From Carnobacterium mobile DSM 4848 (GTDB lineage: Bacteria > Bacillota > Bacilli > Lactobacillales > Carnobacteriaceae): a stretch of 64,000 nucleotides of DNA. Both the position numbers and the translations under genes were made by a program. Positions 44,858 to 52,339 of this stretch are shown here, one piece after another. Within the stretch, counting starts at the first letter, position 1; each line of letters begins with the position of its first letter. Under the pieces are notes generated by a model. The model saw only the letters and a list, made by a program, of their open reading frames with translations, was not told the DNA's origin and did no database searches. The stretch lies in the NCBI RefSeq assembly GCF_000744825.1, contig NZ_JQMR01000001.1, forward strand, positions 992,001 to 1,056,000, written 5' to 3'.

Positions 44858-44894
44858 GTTGCATTTTGTTGCAACACGTTGCATAGTGTTGCGG
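44858..44894. repeat. Four direct repeats of gttgca at exact 10-base spacing
   Basis: Gttgcatttt, gttgcaacac, gttgcatagt and gttgcgg follow each other with a strict 10-base period, so the core appears on one face of the helix. They lie between the late regulator gene and the first late genes. An inverted repeat cacttt/aaagtg (44838-44858) adjoins them. A regulator binding site or packaging-related site is plausible. Confidence 0.7.
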
Positions 44895-44897
44895 TTT

Positions 44898-45302
44898 TCA
44901 TTCTTTTATCGCTTTATCCAACACATTTCTGAATGTTTTAAGTATTTCTTTCCTCCAACGCCACAAATTACTACGATCTGTTTTTAATTTATCAGCGATT
45001 TCATTGTCTTTTACACCAAATTCTCTATAGAAATAAAAATCTTCCATCACTTTTCTTTTATCCAAAGACATGTTGGCGTATGTTATCTTGATAGAAAAAT
45101 ATATTTTGTTTGCTAATGTTTCATTATCTACTAATTGCATGACGACAGACTCAGTTGGATTCGTTACAAAGCCACTCCTTCCGCCGCCCGTATTTGTGTC
45201 TTCTAGTTTAAACGGGGCCATTATGCCTTCTTCAGATATCTCACTTTTTAGATAACGAAAATTAAACAAAAATGTTTCTAAATCTTTGTCAGTGTATTTC
45301 AA
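44898..45302 (-). CDS. RinA/ArpU-like late transcription regulator
   Basis: The 134-residue protein ends with a sigma-70 region-4-like helix-turn-helix (YFYREFGVKDNEIADKLKTD then NLWRWRKEILK) and has an N-terminal part like the ArpU/RinA family, which controls late gene transcription in phages of Bacillota. Its position at the end of the early operon just before terminase is typical. Confidence 0.8.
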   Translation of the reverse strand: MKYTDKDLETFLFNFRYLKSEISEEGIMAPFKLEDTNTGGGRSGFVTNPTESVVMQLVDNETLANKIYFSIKITYANMSLDKRKVMEDFYFYREFGVKDNEIADKLKTDRSNLWRWRKEILKTFRNVLDKAIKE

Positions 45303-45315
45303 TCACTTACCCTCC

Positions 45316-45519
45316 CTATTCAAAATCTACTGGTTCACCTTTTCGCATCTTCTCTGCAAAGTCAATATATCTATAGCCTATCGTTTCCATGATGTCGGTT
45401 ATACGAGCGACCTGCTGAAAAGCTAAAACCCCTTCGTTTGTTAGCTTTTCAAGTTTTTTACTTTCTTGAGTGAGTAAAACATTCAATTGTTCTAGTGTAA
45501 ATTGATCGTAGTTAATCAT
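45316..45519 (-). CDS. Hypothetical phage protein, 67 residues
   Basis: A small helical protein (LEQLNVLLTQESKKLEKLTN) at the end of the early operon. It has a good ribosome site. No known family. Confidence 0.55.
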   Translation of the reverse strand: MINYDQFTLEQLNVLLTQESKKLEKLTNEGVLAFQQVARITDIMETIGYRYIDFAEKMRKGEPVDFE

Positions 45520-45591
45520 AATTAACCCTCCTGATGATTTTCGTTGTACCAGTTACCTTTTAATATCATTATCGGTCATTTAGTCCCTCTA

Positions 45592-46077
45592 TTAAAACGG
45601 TAAATCATCTTCATCGATATCCATTGGCTGACTGCTCTTCTCAAACGGATCGCTTTGCTTTTGATAATTGTTATTCGTTCCATAGTTGCTTGTGGTGCTA
45701 CTTTGATTCTGTTGCTGCGTATTTGTCTGCTGACCTGTTGAAGTTCCGCTATTCGCTTGCTTTGTGTCCAATAATGAGAAAGAATCAACAACTACCTCTG
45801 TCACATAAACTCTTTTTCCGTCTTTATCATCATAACTCCTTGTTTGAATTCTGCCTTCTAATCCGACCATAGAACCTTTCTTCGTATATTTCGCCATATT
45901 TTCTGCTGATTTCCGCCAAATTACGCAGTTGATGAAATCTGCTTCTCGTTCGCCTTTTTGGTTCGTGAATTGTCTATTGACTGCCATCGTGAAAGATCCA
46001 ACTGCTGTTCCGTTTCCTGTATAGCGTAAATCAAGTTCCTTAGTCAGTCTTCCAACTAAAACGACTCTATTGATCAT
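45592..46077 (-). CDS. ssb: Single-stranded DNA-binding protein
   Basis: The 161-residue SSB has the OB fold ([55 protein letters not shown]), a Gln/Asn/Ser-rich linker (about 112-148) and the acidic tip [10 protein letters not shown] that docks partner proteins. It coats ssDNA in phage replication. Its ATG overlaps the stop upstream. Confidence 0.95.
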   Translation of the reverse strand: MINRVVLVGRLTKELDLRYTGNGTAVGSFTMAVNRQFTNQKGEREADFINCVIWRKSAENMAKYTKKGSMVGLEGRIQTRSYDDKDGKRVYVTEVVVDSFSLLDTKQANSGTSTGQQTNTQQQNQSSTTSNYGTNNNYQKQSDPFEKSSQPMDIDEDDLPF

Positions 46078-46268
46078 TCCGCATCCTCCTCAACAAACAT
46101 TGGGTAGATAACAACAACCTGAGTTTCTAAATCTGTTGATTCAAATTCTCGTGTTATCGTCTGATTTACGCCACTCACGTCGATCAAATAACCTTTACCA
46201 TCGCTTATAGTTACTTCCATATTATTAGGCAAAGTTGACAAATACTCTTTTAGCTCCTTTACTTTCAT
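46074..46268 (-). CDS. Hypothetical early phage protein, 64 residues
   Basis: The product [20 protein letters not shown] plus strands resembles small early phage proteins that lie beside SSB genes. It overlaps both neighbours by 4 bases. Function unknown. Confidence 0.6.
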   Translation of the reverse strand: MKVKELKEYLSTLPNNMEVTISDGKGYLIDVSGVNQTITREFESTDLETQVVVIYPMFVEEDAE

Positions 46269-46453
46269 TCAGCATCCTCCTTAGGTATATAAATGAGCTT
46301 TATTCCGAACTCGCTTCCCTTTAAATCAACATGAGGGATGATATTTACAACAGTTTGGATTTTGTGTTTGTTTGTTTCTATAAAGCTTTCAATGCCTTTT
46401 TTAGCGTTTTGCAAAGTGTCAGATAATATTATTTCTGTTTTTGTTCCGCTCAC
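46265..46453 (-). CDS. Hypothetical early phage protein, 62 residues
   Basis: A small alpha/beta protein ending [11 protein letters not shown], coupled by a 4-base overlap to the next gene. The last residues (EDAE) match those of its neighbour, hinting at shared module ends. No known function. Confidence 0.55.
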   Translation of the reverse strand: MSGTKTEIILSDTLQNAKKGIESFIETNKHKIQTVVNIIPHVDLKGSEFGIKLIYIPKEDAE

Positions 46454-46464
46454 AATATTTCCTC

Positions 46465-46635
46465 CTAATATTTCTTAAATATTTCTGCTAAAAATTTTAT
46501 GCTCTCTTGAATTTTTTCCAATTCATTATGAACGAACATATCTTGTGTATCTGATTTTTCATAAATATCATCTAGAATCAATTGAATAACTCTTAAATTG
46601 TGTTTAATAATTCGATCGCTTTTAGTTGATATCAT
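46465..46635 (-). CDS. Hypothetical helical protein, 56 residues
   Basis: The frame starts MISTKSDRIIKHNLRVIQLI and is helical throughout. The ATG has aaggagg upstream and overlaps the stop of the previous gene by one base (taatg). Function unknown. Confidence 0.55.
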   Translation of the reverse strand: MISTKSDRIIKHNLRVIQLILDDIYEKSDTQDMFVHNELEKIQESIKFLAEIFKKY

Positions 46636-46964
46636 TAAACAACCTCCTTGTGATAACCGATATACTCTTCTAATACTTCCTCGTATTTCTCCATAAATTT
46701 AAACCGTTCTTGGTGCAGATTATCGCTCCAGCTCGTCAGTCTATCTAGCTCTTTCATCTGCCGATAACCTTTGACCATCTCGTTATAATAAAATTCAGAG
46801 TCAGCTGCTGCTTTCCAATGTCGTTGCGTTCGTACGCTTTTCCCATCCAACGAATTTTCTGAACGTCTTTCTTCTGCTCGGTTTTTAGCTTTCTGATCTC
46901 TTTGAATTTTAGTGACTATCTTTTTCAAAATTACGTCACAGTACATTTTTACTAAGTCGGTCAA
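46635..46964 (-). CDS. Hypothetical early phage protein, 109 residues
   Basis: A charged helical protein (KIQRDQKAKNRAEERRSENS; HQERFKFMEKYEEVLEEY). It starts with TTG 8 bases after ggagg. No known family; possibly nucleic-acid binding from its basic stretch. Confidence 0.55.
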   Translation of the reverse strand: MTDLVKMYCDVILKKIVTKIQRDQKAKNRAEERRSENSLDGKSVRTQRHWKAAADSEFYYNEMVKGYRQMKELDRLTSWSDNLHQERFKFMEKYEEVLEEYIGYHKEVV

Positions 46965-47030
46965 CTATAATTCCTCCCTGTGGTGTTCTTCGAATTCCGG
47001 AAACAGCCAGTCTAGTAGTTTGGTTAGCAT
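46965..47030 (-). CDS. Possible tiny ORF, 21 residues
   Basis: The frame MLTKLLDWLFPEFEEHHREE has aaggag 8 bases before the ATG and ends one base before the TTG of the next gene. It could be a real amphipathic peptide or only a coupling ORF. Confidence 0.35.
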   Translation of the reverse strand: MLTKLLDWLFPEFEEHHREEL

Positions 47031-47233
47031 GGTGGTCGCTCCTTGTTTAATTCCCACTCTACAAGAACTTTGGTAACCTCTAATTCTTCCTTCCAACTAA
47101 GAAGGTTGTATGCATTGCTTGCTTCGCCGTCAATGTAACTGACAGCATTACTTAATTCGTTTATTACACCAAACCTACTTTTTTCTACATTATTCTTTAA
47201 CCATTTCAATACAGCTTCTTGGTTTCTATTCAT
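47024..47233 (-). CDS. Hypothetical early phage protein, 69 residues
   Basis: The ATG at 47233 overlaps the previous stop (atga) and has gagggg 8 bases upstream. The protein has NRNQEAVLKWLKNNVEKSRF and YNLLSWKEELEVTKVLVEWE, a pattern seen in small early proteins of lactic-acid-bacteria phages. Function unknown. Confidence 0.6.
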   Translation of the reverse strand: MNRNQEAVLKWLKNNVEKSRFGVINELSNAVSYIDGEASNAYNLLSWKEELEVTKVLVEWELNKERPPC

Positions 47234-47487
47234 CCCTTCCACCCCTCAATCGAATCTGTGCCAGACAATTCTTCCAAAGAATACAAACCCTCAGGATTCT
47301 CAAATAATCCTATACACTCTTCTGCCTTTGCCATGATTACTTGATAGCCTATATCCTCTTCTGATAACTCGTCATTATTGTATAAATAATTTTCTGCATA
47401 TTTTTTATGTTTTTTATATGCTTCTAAACAGAACACATAGTCCCCTATACAGACTAAACCATCTTCTTTATCCCATACTATCCACAT
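47230..47487 (-). CDS. Hypothetical early phage protein, 85 residues
   Basis: The ATG at 47487 overlaps the stop of the DUF1642 frame (taatg). The protein starts MWIVWDKEDGLVCIGDYVFC and ends DSIEGWKG, the last residues matching the DUF1642 end (LIEGWKE) at DNA level too. Function unknown. Confidence 0.6.
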   Translation of the reverse strand: MWIVWDKEDGLVCIGDYVFCLEAYKKHKKYAENYLYNNDELSEEDIGYQVIMAKAEECIGLFENPEGLYSLEELSGTDSIEGWKG

Positions 47488-47959
47488 TATTCCTTCCACC
47501 CCTCAATCAACTTCATCGCTTCGTCTTCTGGTAGTTCTGTTTTGTAAACCGTGCTGTCGTAGTTTTTGACGATTACTTGTAAGGTTTTTGGTGATTCGAT
47601 TGTGTAGCCGTAGAGCCACGCACGAGCAAAAGTTCCTGATGTTCATCGCTATCGCGACCAACGTGTAAATAATCATTAACCTTCGTTGACAAAGTTGACA
47701 TATGGTTAATTGCTCTTGAGAGTGTCCATCCATGTTTTTTACAAAATTCTATATAATCAGCCACAAACTGCGGAATCTCAACAAGTTGAGTGGTTCGTTC
47801 GTTTTCTGCACATACCACTTGTTCTGGTTCGTCTAGTTGATCGATTAGTTCTAACATACCTTCAATTGCTTGCCATCTTCCTAGATGATACTGCTCTCGA
47901 TAGTGTGGTTTATCACCTTTAACTTCTTCTATATGGTTAATCAAATCTTGTTTATTCAT
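47487..47959 (-). pseudogene. DUF1642 family phage protein, frameshifted
   Basis: Two frames together make one DUF1642 protein. The first 109 residues or so run from 47959 through IPQFVADYIEFCKKHGWTLS to HQEL. The family continuation FARAWLYGYTIE and the end EAMKLIEGWKE are in another frame. One T missing from the run of four at 47628..47631 explains the break. As written the product stops at 47573 after 128 residues. This may be a real mutation or a sequencing error in a homopolymer. Confidence 0.8.
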
Positions 47960-48145
47960 TTAATCGTCCTCCTCCAACGGTATCGCTATCCGTCTGTTTA
48001 CTGCATTTTTAGCTCTTTTTTGATAACTCGGGTATTGATAAAACAAGATAGTCTGCTTTGTCACGTTCAAAGCTTCAGCACATTCTTCTGCGGTTCCGAT
48101 GCATAATAGATCATCGCCTTTATAGACAGCGTACTCTTGGCTCAT
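47960..48145 (-). CDS. Hypothetical early phage protein, 61 residues
   Basis: The product MSQEYAVYKGDDLLCIGTAE continues ECAEALNVTKQTILFYQYPS, a small helix-turn-helix-like pattern common in early regions of enterococcal and listerial phages. Its ATG overlaps the previous stop by one base (tgatg). Confidence 0.65.
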   Translation of the reverse strand: MSQEYAVYKGDDLLCIGTAEECAEALNVTKQTILFYQYPSYQKRAKNAVNRRIAIPLEEDD

Positions 48146-48369
48146 CACTCTTCGCCTCTATCTGCGACTAAAAATACCACCGATACGCCTAGCACCTTAG
48201 AATAATCAGCTAAGGTCCGTATATTCATCCCGCGTTTTCCAACCTCAACTTCTCTGACGATCGCTGGCGGAATCAACATACGTCTAGCTAACTTTTCAAC
48301 CGTCATCCCTTTCTCTTTACGATAATAAGCAACATTTGAACCGACAATATCCATTATATTTCTGCTCAT
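48145..48369 (-). CDS. XRE-family helix-turn-helix protein, 74 residues
   Basis: The start at 48369 has aggagtg upstream. The protein contains an XRE fold (NVAYYRKEKGMTVEKLARRM then IPPAIVREVEVGKRGMNIRT). It is probably a small transcription regulator of the early operon. An upstream in-frame start would overlap the methyltransferase gene without a ribosome site. Confidence 0.7.
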   Translation of the reverse strand: MSRNIMDIVGSNVAYYRKEKGMTVEKLARRMLIPPAIVREVEVGKRGMNIRTLADYSKVLGVSVVFLVADRGEE

Positions 48370-48412
48370 GTAATCACTCCTTGTCTGTTTTATTCTTCCT
48401 AAAATACGATTT

Positions 48413-49216
48413 TTAAATACCCATTTCCAGTTGTTCGCTTTTGATAATATGTTCAACATTCAACATTGTTTCTTTGGATTTTTCGTAAAAATCTTTTTCG
48501 ATTTCAAAACCATAGCTATTTCGATTTAGCTCATAAGCAGCTCTTAGTGTAGAACCACTTCCAGCGCAAGGATCAATGACTACATCTCCCTCGTCTGTAA
48601 AAATTTCGATCAATTCTTTTATAACATTTACAGGTTTTTGAGTAGGATGAACTCTTGGATATTCTTTTTTGCTATCACGTTTCCATTCAAACCAATTTTT
48701 TATCATTTTACCTTTCACATCTTCGGTTTTTCCGTTTCTGAACTTAGGTAACTTGTCACGATAAAGTACTACAGCGTGCTCAGTTGCTCCAACTATTTTC
48801 ATGTTTGACTTTAAAACTTGTGAACTGGTATTTTTTATAAAAAATAGTGGATAAGATTTTGCGAAACCATATTTCCTTCCATATTCCTCAACCATTGGCA
48901 TTTGCTGGTAAGAACAAAATACAATCATAGCTGGAGCTTGATTTTTTTCTTTTGGTTCTTTTTTTAATAATTTACTGCAAAAGTGCATGTATTCAGCTAA
49001 ATTGAAATTCTCGTCTGTTTTAAAAAAAGAAGTGTTCGCTAACTTACTTTCGCCATTCTTATTATCTCCGCCAACGTACCATTGATTACTTGAAGCGTAA
49101 GCGTTGTTCCCTAGGTTGTATGGGATATCTGCTATTACCAGTTGTGCTTTTGGTATGTTATATCTTTTATAGTTTTGAAAATGATCTCTGTATAATTCCA
49201 TTTTGATGTTATTCAA
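48413..49216 (-). CDS. Orphan DNA methyltransferase (beta-class, N4/N6)
   Basis: The 267-residue protein has motif IV ADIPYNLG near the N-terminus and motif I DPCAGSGSTLRAAYEL near the C-terminus, the order of beta-class amino-methyltransferases, plus PTQKPVNVIKELI. DIPY instead of DPPY is seen in phage relatives. The TTG start at 49216 overlaps the previous stop (ttga) and has ggagg 7 bases upstream. No restriction gene is beside it, so it most likely protects phage DNA. Confidence 0.85.
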   Translation of the reverse strand: MNNIKMELYRDHFQNYKRYNIPKAQLVIADIPYNLGNNAYASSNQWYVGGDNKNGESKLANTSFFKTDENFNLAEYMHFCSKLLKKEPKEKNQAPAMIVFCSYQQMPMVEEYGRKYGFAKSYPLFFIKNTSSQVLKSNMKIVGATEHAVVLYRDKLPKFRNGKTEDVKGKMIKNWFEWKRDSKKEYPRVHPTQKPVNVIKELIEIFTDEGDVVIDPCAGSGSTLRAAYELNRNSYGFEIEKDFYEKSKETMLNVEHIIKSEQLEMGI

Positions 49217-49545
49217 TTTAATTCCTCCAATAAGCATTCTAATAGTTTAATATCTCCAATAATCCCAATAAGAGATTCTTCATCAAAATGTTCTGTTGCA
49301 TCTGCTTTTTTACGATAGAGACTAGCAAGCATGTCATCGATACGATCCCTTACTTCAATACCAGTTAACGCAATGACATTGATCTTTCTCAATTCTTGAA
49401 TCGTTAAGCTATCAGCTCTTTTAGTCCGAATAGACCGCATATATGCCTTGTCATCTGCTAAGCCTCTTTTTTTATCCGGATCAACTGTTTCTGGAAAAGT
49501 GTCGTTCTTTTCTTGTCCAATCCATGACCGCCTAGTTCGTTCCAT
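49213..49545 (-). CDS. Hypothetical early phage protein, 110 residues
   Basis: A helical protein (IRTKRADSLTIQELRKINVI; GDIKLLECLLEEL) between RecU and methyltransferase genes, coupled to the latter. No known family. Confidence 0.55.
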   Translation of the reverse strand: MERTRRSWIGQEKNDTFPETVDPDKKRGLADDKAYMRSIRTKRADSLTIQELRKINVIALTGIEVRDRIDDMLASLYRKKADATEHFDEESLIGIIGDIKLLECLLEELN

Positions 49546-49555
49546 TTGTTTTCCC

Positions 49556-50137
49556 TCACTTGTCTAAAAAGTTTAATCGACCATTCAAATAACTGACTTC
49601 ATACCCTTTGATGTCTGCCTGGTTAACAGATTTCTTTTTATAAATGAACTCCATGTCATTCCAGATAGACCAAGGTATCTTGTAAAAGTTTTTCATCTCA
49701 AAACTGACTAACACAAAGCACTCAGCACCTAATTGATTATGGTTCTTAAAGTTCTCTATCTGCTCATCACTCAATCTGTTTTTAGCAATGCTCTTTCCGT
49801 TTGTATGCTTTGCTTCGAAGATGATAGTCTGTCCACCATGTAGAACTCCTTTAAAGTCCGGTTGAGCTTGTTTTTCGAATACAGCTTTGAATATGGCTTT
49901 CTTTTTATCCAAGACACTCAGAACCTTCATGGGTTCCGGTGTCTTTTGAATATCTGCTATTCCTTTTTGCCGATAATACCTGCAGCTTGATTCAATGATA
50001 TTTTCAAAGTATTGACCGTTGCATTTTGCTGCAGCGCCTTCAGTTCGTTTCTTTTGGTTACCAGTTGTTTCAGTTAATGGTTGTTTTGCTTTTAATCGAG
50101 ATCCATTTGGGTAGTTTTTAGGGATAAATTTAGTCAT
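49556..50137 (-). CDS. recU: RecU-like Holliday junction resolvase
   Basis: The 193-residue protein has the RecU pattern: YPNGSRLKAK at the N-terminus, FENIIESSCRYYRQKGIADI, the catalytic QPDFKGVLHGGQTIIFEAKH with Asp, Glu and Lys of the nuclease core, and DEQIENFKNHNQLGAECFVL. It resolves recombination intermediates before packaging. The ATG at 50137 overlaps the previous stop (atga). Confidence 0.9.
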   Translation of the reverse strand: MTKFIPKNYPNGSRLKAKQPLTETTGNQKKRTEGAAAKCNGQYFENIIESSCRYYRQKGIADIQKTPEPMKVLSVLDKKKAIFKAVFEKQAQPDFKGVLHGGQTIIFEAKHTNGKSIAKNRLSDEQIENFKNHNQLGAECFVLVSFEMKNFYKIPWSIWNDMEFIYKKKSVNQADIKGYEVSYLNGRLNFLDK

Positions 50138-50418
50138 TGATTTGTGTTCTCCACATCTTCTTGCAGCTGCCATTTCAGCCCTTCATTCTGCGAAGACAGC
50201 AACTGAATCGTGTTGTCTTTCTCATGCAGTTTAATATCTCTCTCCAACAACAAGCCACCATAGCTTTTCAAATCAGCATTCAGTTTGCTTATTTCCGCCT
50301 CATTCTCATCAATTTCCTCTTTCAAACTGTCTTTTTCCGCTCCACCGATAACTAGAGCTGCTAACAAAATAGCAATTAACAACATTTCCAAAATATTACC
50401 TACCGTCTTTTTAGTCAT
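50134..50418 (-). CDS. Membrane-anchored coiled-coil protein, 94 residues
   Basis: One N-terminal membrane helix (ILEMLLIAILLAALVIGG) is followed by a charged coiled coil to the end. Function unknown; layout resembles small phage membrane proteins of early operons. Confidence 0.6.
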   Translation of the reverse strand: MTKKTVGNILEMLLIAILLAALVIGGAEKDSLKEEIDENEAEISKLNADLKSYGGLLLERDIKLHEKDNTIQLLSSQNEGLKWQLQEDVENTNQ

Positions 50419-50662
50419 TCTTTTCCCTCTCTTTCAAATAGTTTTCTGCAGTTTTATCCCAATCAATCTTTTTACCGTTGAACGTATCCACGATGCGGCA
50501 AAGGATTAGAAATATGTTTTCAGATCTCTTGTCCGTAACCTTACCGCCCTCAGCTACATGCTTCCTCATTTCATCTTTAATCGATTCAAGATAGTTAGCT
50601 GGTAGTCCATCCGGTAAAGGATAGGCTATGATTTCATTTGCCCAATTCTTCAGGATATTCAC
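50411..50662 (-). CDS. Hypothetical early phage protein, 83 residues
   Basis: A soluble helical protein (ANYLESIKDEMRKHVAEGGK; NIFLILCRIVDTFNGKKIDW) whose start overlaps the DnaD-like gene by 29 bases. It may assist replication by position, but no family is recognised. Confidence 0.55.
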   Translation of the reverse strand: MNILKNWANEIIAYPLPDGLPANYLESIKDEMRKHVAEGGKVTDKRSENIFLILCRIVDTFNGKKIDWDKTAENYLKEREKND

Positions 50663-51626
50663 CCCTTGCTAGTTTTTGGAATTCTTCTTCTTTTTCTGCT
50701 GTCCATTCAGATTTAGTTTCAGGAGGCATGTATTCTTCTTGCGCCCAATCTGGGAGTGTTTCTTTTCTAACCGGTTGTTTAGAGTACGAAGGCTTCTTTT
50801 TATTTTGGTTAGCAAAAGCAACATCTTCCGCTTCAACTTGATCTATGGTTCTAATGTTCTTTTTATCCCAGTTTTTCATGATGCCTTCAGCATATCTAAA
50901 ACCCTTTTGATCAATAGCAGCTCTTCTCATAGCTTCAATCACTAACTCTTCACTTAAATCATCAATCCAATAATCAATTGATTGCATAGTTGTTGGATTT
51001 TCTACACCAAAGTTGTTTTGATAAAATTCATGAGCATTTATTTTAGATATAGGATCAGCAGCAGGAGTATTTTTTTCTTCTGTACTACTGTTGTTTACTT
51101 TAGTTTTATTTACTTTACTTTCCTTTACTTTACTTTGTGTACTTGATTCTTGAATAACCCCAGTAGTTCCTTGATTAACTTGTGTTCTTTCTTGATTAAC
51201 CCTTTTAAAGGTCATTTTAGGACACAAAGACATTACTTCATCCTTTTCAATCAATAGGTATTCTTCAATAATTAGCCCTACTTTTCTTTTTCCTACAGCT
51301 GTAAAGAAACGCTTTTGTATGCCATCGCTAGTAAGAATTTTGTGCTGATCAAATAGTTCTTTATCGAATAAATCATATTTAACGCAATCGTTTATGATGT
51401 TTTTCAGTGAATTACTATCAATTCCAATACGTTTCGCCATGAGTAACTCTTCTTTTTCTTCCCATTTGTAGTAAAAACCAACACTATAAATTTTCATAAA
51501 TATTTTAATTACTGAAGCAAATCCAGTAGGACCATAAAGGCTTTCAATCAACTGAAATTTGTCATCATAATCTGAATCAACGTCTAAAGGGAAATAACTT
51601 AGTCCTTCTTTTATCGGCCTTGCCAT
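50634..51626 (-). CDS. DnaD-like replication initiation protein (Lin1244/Lin1753-type N-terminus)
   Basis: The 330-residue protein has a winged-helix N-terminus (FPLDVDSDYDDKFQLIESLY, FASVIKIFMKIYSVGFYYKW) of the Lin1244/Lin1753 family and a DnaD-type C-terminal domain (ISKINAHEFYQNNFG, IDYWIDDLSEELVIEAMRRA). Between them is a low-complexity Lys/Ser/Asn linker encoded by direct repeats that may be the origin. No phage helicase, loader or primase was seen, so it probably recruits the host ones. Confidence 0.88.
   Translation of the reverse strand: MARPIKEGLSYFPLDVDSDYDDKFQLIESLYGPTGFASVIKIFMKIYSVGFYYKWEEKEELLMAKRIGIDSNSLKNIINDCVKYDLFDKELFDQHKILTSDGIQKRFFTAVGKRKVGLIIEEYLLIEKDEVMSLCPKMTFKRVNQERTQVNQGTTGVIQESSTQSKVKESKVNKTKVNNSSTEEKNTPAADPISKINAHEFYQNNFGVENPTTMQSIDYWIDDLSEELVIEAMRRAAIDQKGFRYAEGIMKNWDKKNIRTIDQVEAEDVAFANQNKKKPSYSKQPVRKETLPDWAQEEYMPPETKSEWTAEKEEEFQKLARGEYPEELGK
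51094..51137. repeat. Aaagtaaa iteron-like repeats inside the initiator gene
   Basis: On the - strand the unit aaagtaaagtaaa occurs twice and aaagtaaa once more within 44 AT-rich bases, encoding the linker KVKESKVNKTKVNN. Iterons inside the initiator gene are a known form of phage replication origin. Confidence 0.55.
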
Positions 51627-51641
51627 CGCCTTAGCTCCTTT

Positions 51642-52337
51642 CTAAGCGATATAAACCGGCACGCCAGTTATCGCCTGTATTTCCTTTTTAAACCGTTCTG
51701 CATCTGCATTCGAACTCGATAGATGCAGCAGCCATACTTTTTTCAATTGGCTCATATCATTTGATTCTATAAAGTGTTTGACGTTTTCTAACTCAAAGTG
51801 ACTTCTTACAATCCGCTTTCTTAGGAAGTTACCAATTTGGCCTGTTTCAACATTTTCGTTTAGAATATCGATTGAATAGTTGCATTCAATCATCAAGTGT
51901 GTGATACCAGGTAGCTTGTACTTGATGTAATAAGTGTCTGTCGCAAACAATAACTTGTCACCATGTTTCGATTGAATGAAGAACCCTAGTGGTTCATTTA
52001 CATCGTGTTGTACATCAAACGGTAGAACCGTCCAGTTCCCAATATTTTGCTGATTTAAAGCTTTTAAAGTCTTTATGCGGTAACTAGGTAGTCTCAAAGC
52101 TTCTTGCGTACCTGCGCTTAAAAACACATCAATTCCAGTCTGATTAATAACGTTCATCGCGTATTTACTATGGTCACCATGTTCATGAGTGATGAGGCAG
52201 CCATCAATCGACTGCCAATCAACATCTTTCATATTTTTTAAATGAATTCCGGCTTCTAACATGAGAGAACGCTCGCCATCAGATATCACATAAGCATTCC
52301 CTGCGCTGCTAGAGCCATATGACTTAATCTCAATCAT
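51642..52337 (-). CDS. MBL-fold metallohydrolase
   Basis: The 231-residue protein has the metallo-beta-lactamase motif THEHGDHSKY (residues 50-59), a later LFATDTYYI with the bridging Asp, and IVRSHFELENVKHF. It resembles YycJ-type MBL proteins placed beside recT in lactic-acid-bacteria phages. A nuclease role in recombination is possible but unproven. Confidence 0.8.
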   Translation of the reverse strand: MIEIKSYGSSSAGNAYVISDGERSLMLEAGIHLKNMKDVDWQSIDGCLITHEHGDHSKYAMNVINQTGIDVFLSAGTQEALRLPSYRIKTLKALNQQNIGNWTVLPFDVQHDVNEPLGFFIQSKHGDKLLFATDTYYIKYKLPGITHLMIECNYSIDILNENVETGQIGNFLRKRIVRSHFELENVKHFIESNDMSQLKKVWLLHLSSSNADAERFKKEIQAITGVPVYIA

Positions 52338-52339
52338 AA

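Noticed and set aside
45576-45791. A 71-codon frame inside the ssb gene
   Set aside because: It is out of frame with the clearly real SSB and low in support.
47503-47733. A separate 76-residue basic protein in the DUF1642 region
   Set aside because: It is an out-of-frame reading of the DUF1642 gene, whose true continuation is in the other frame.
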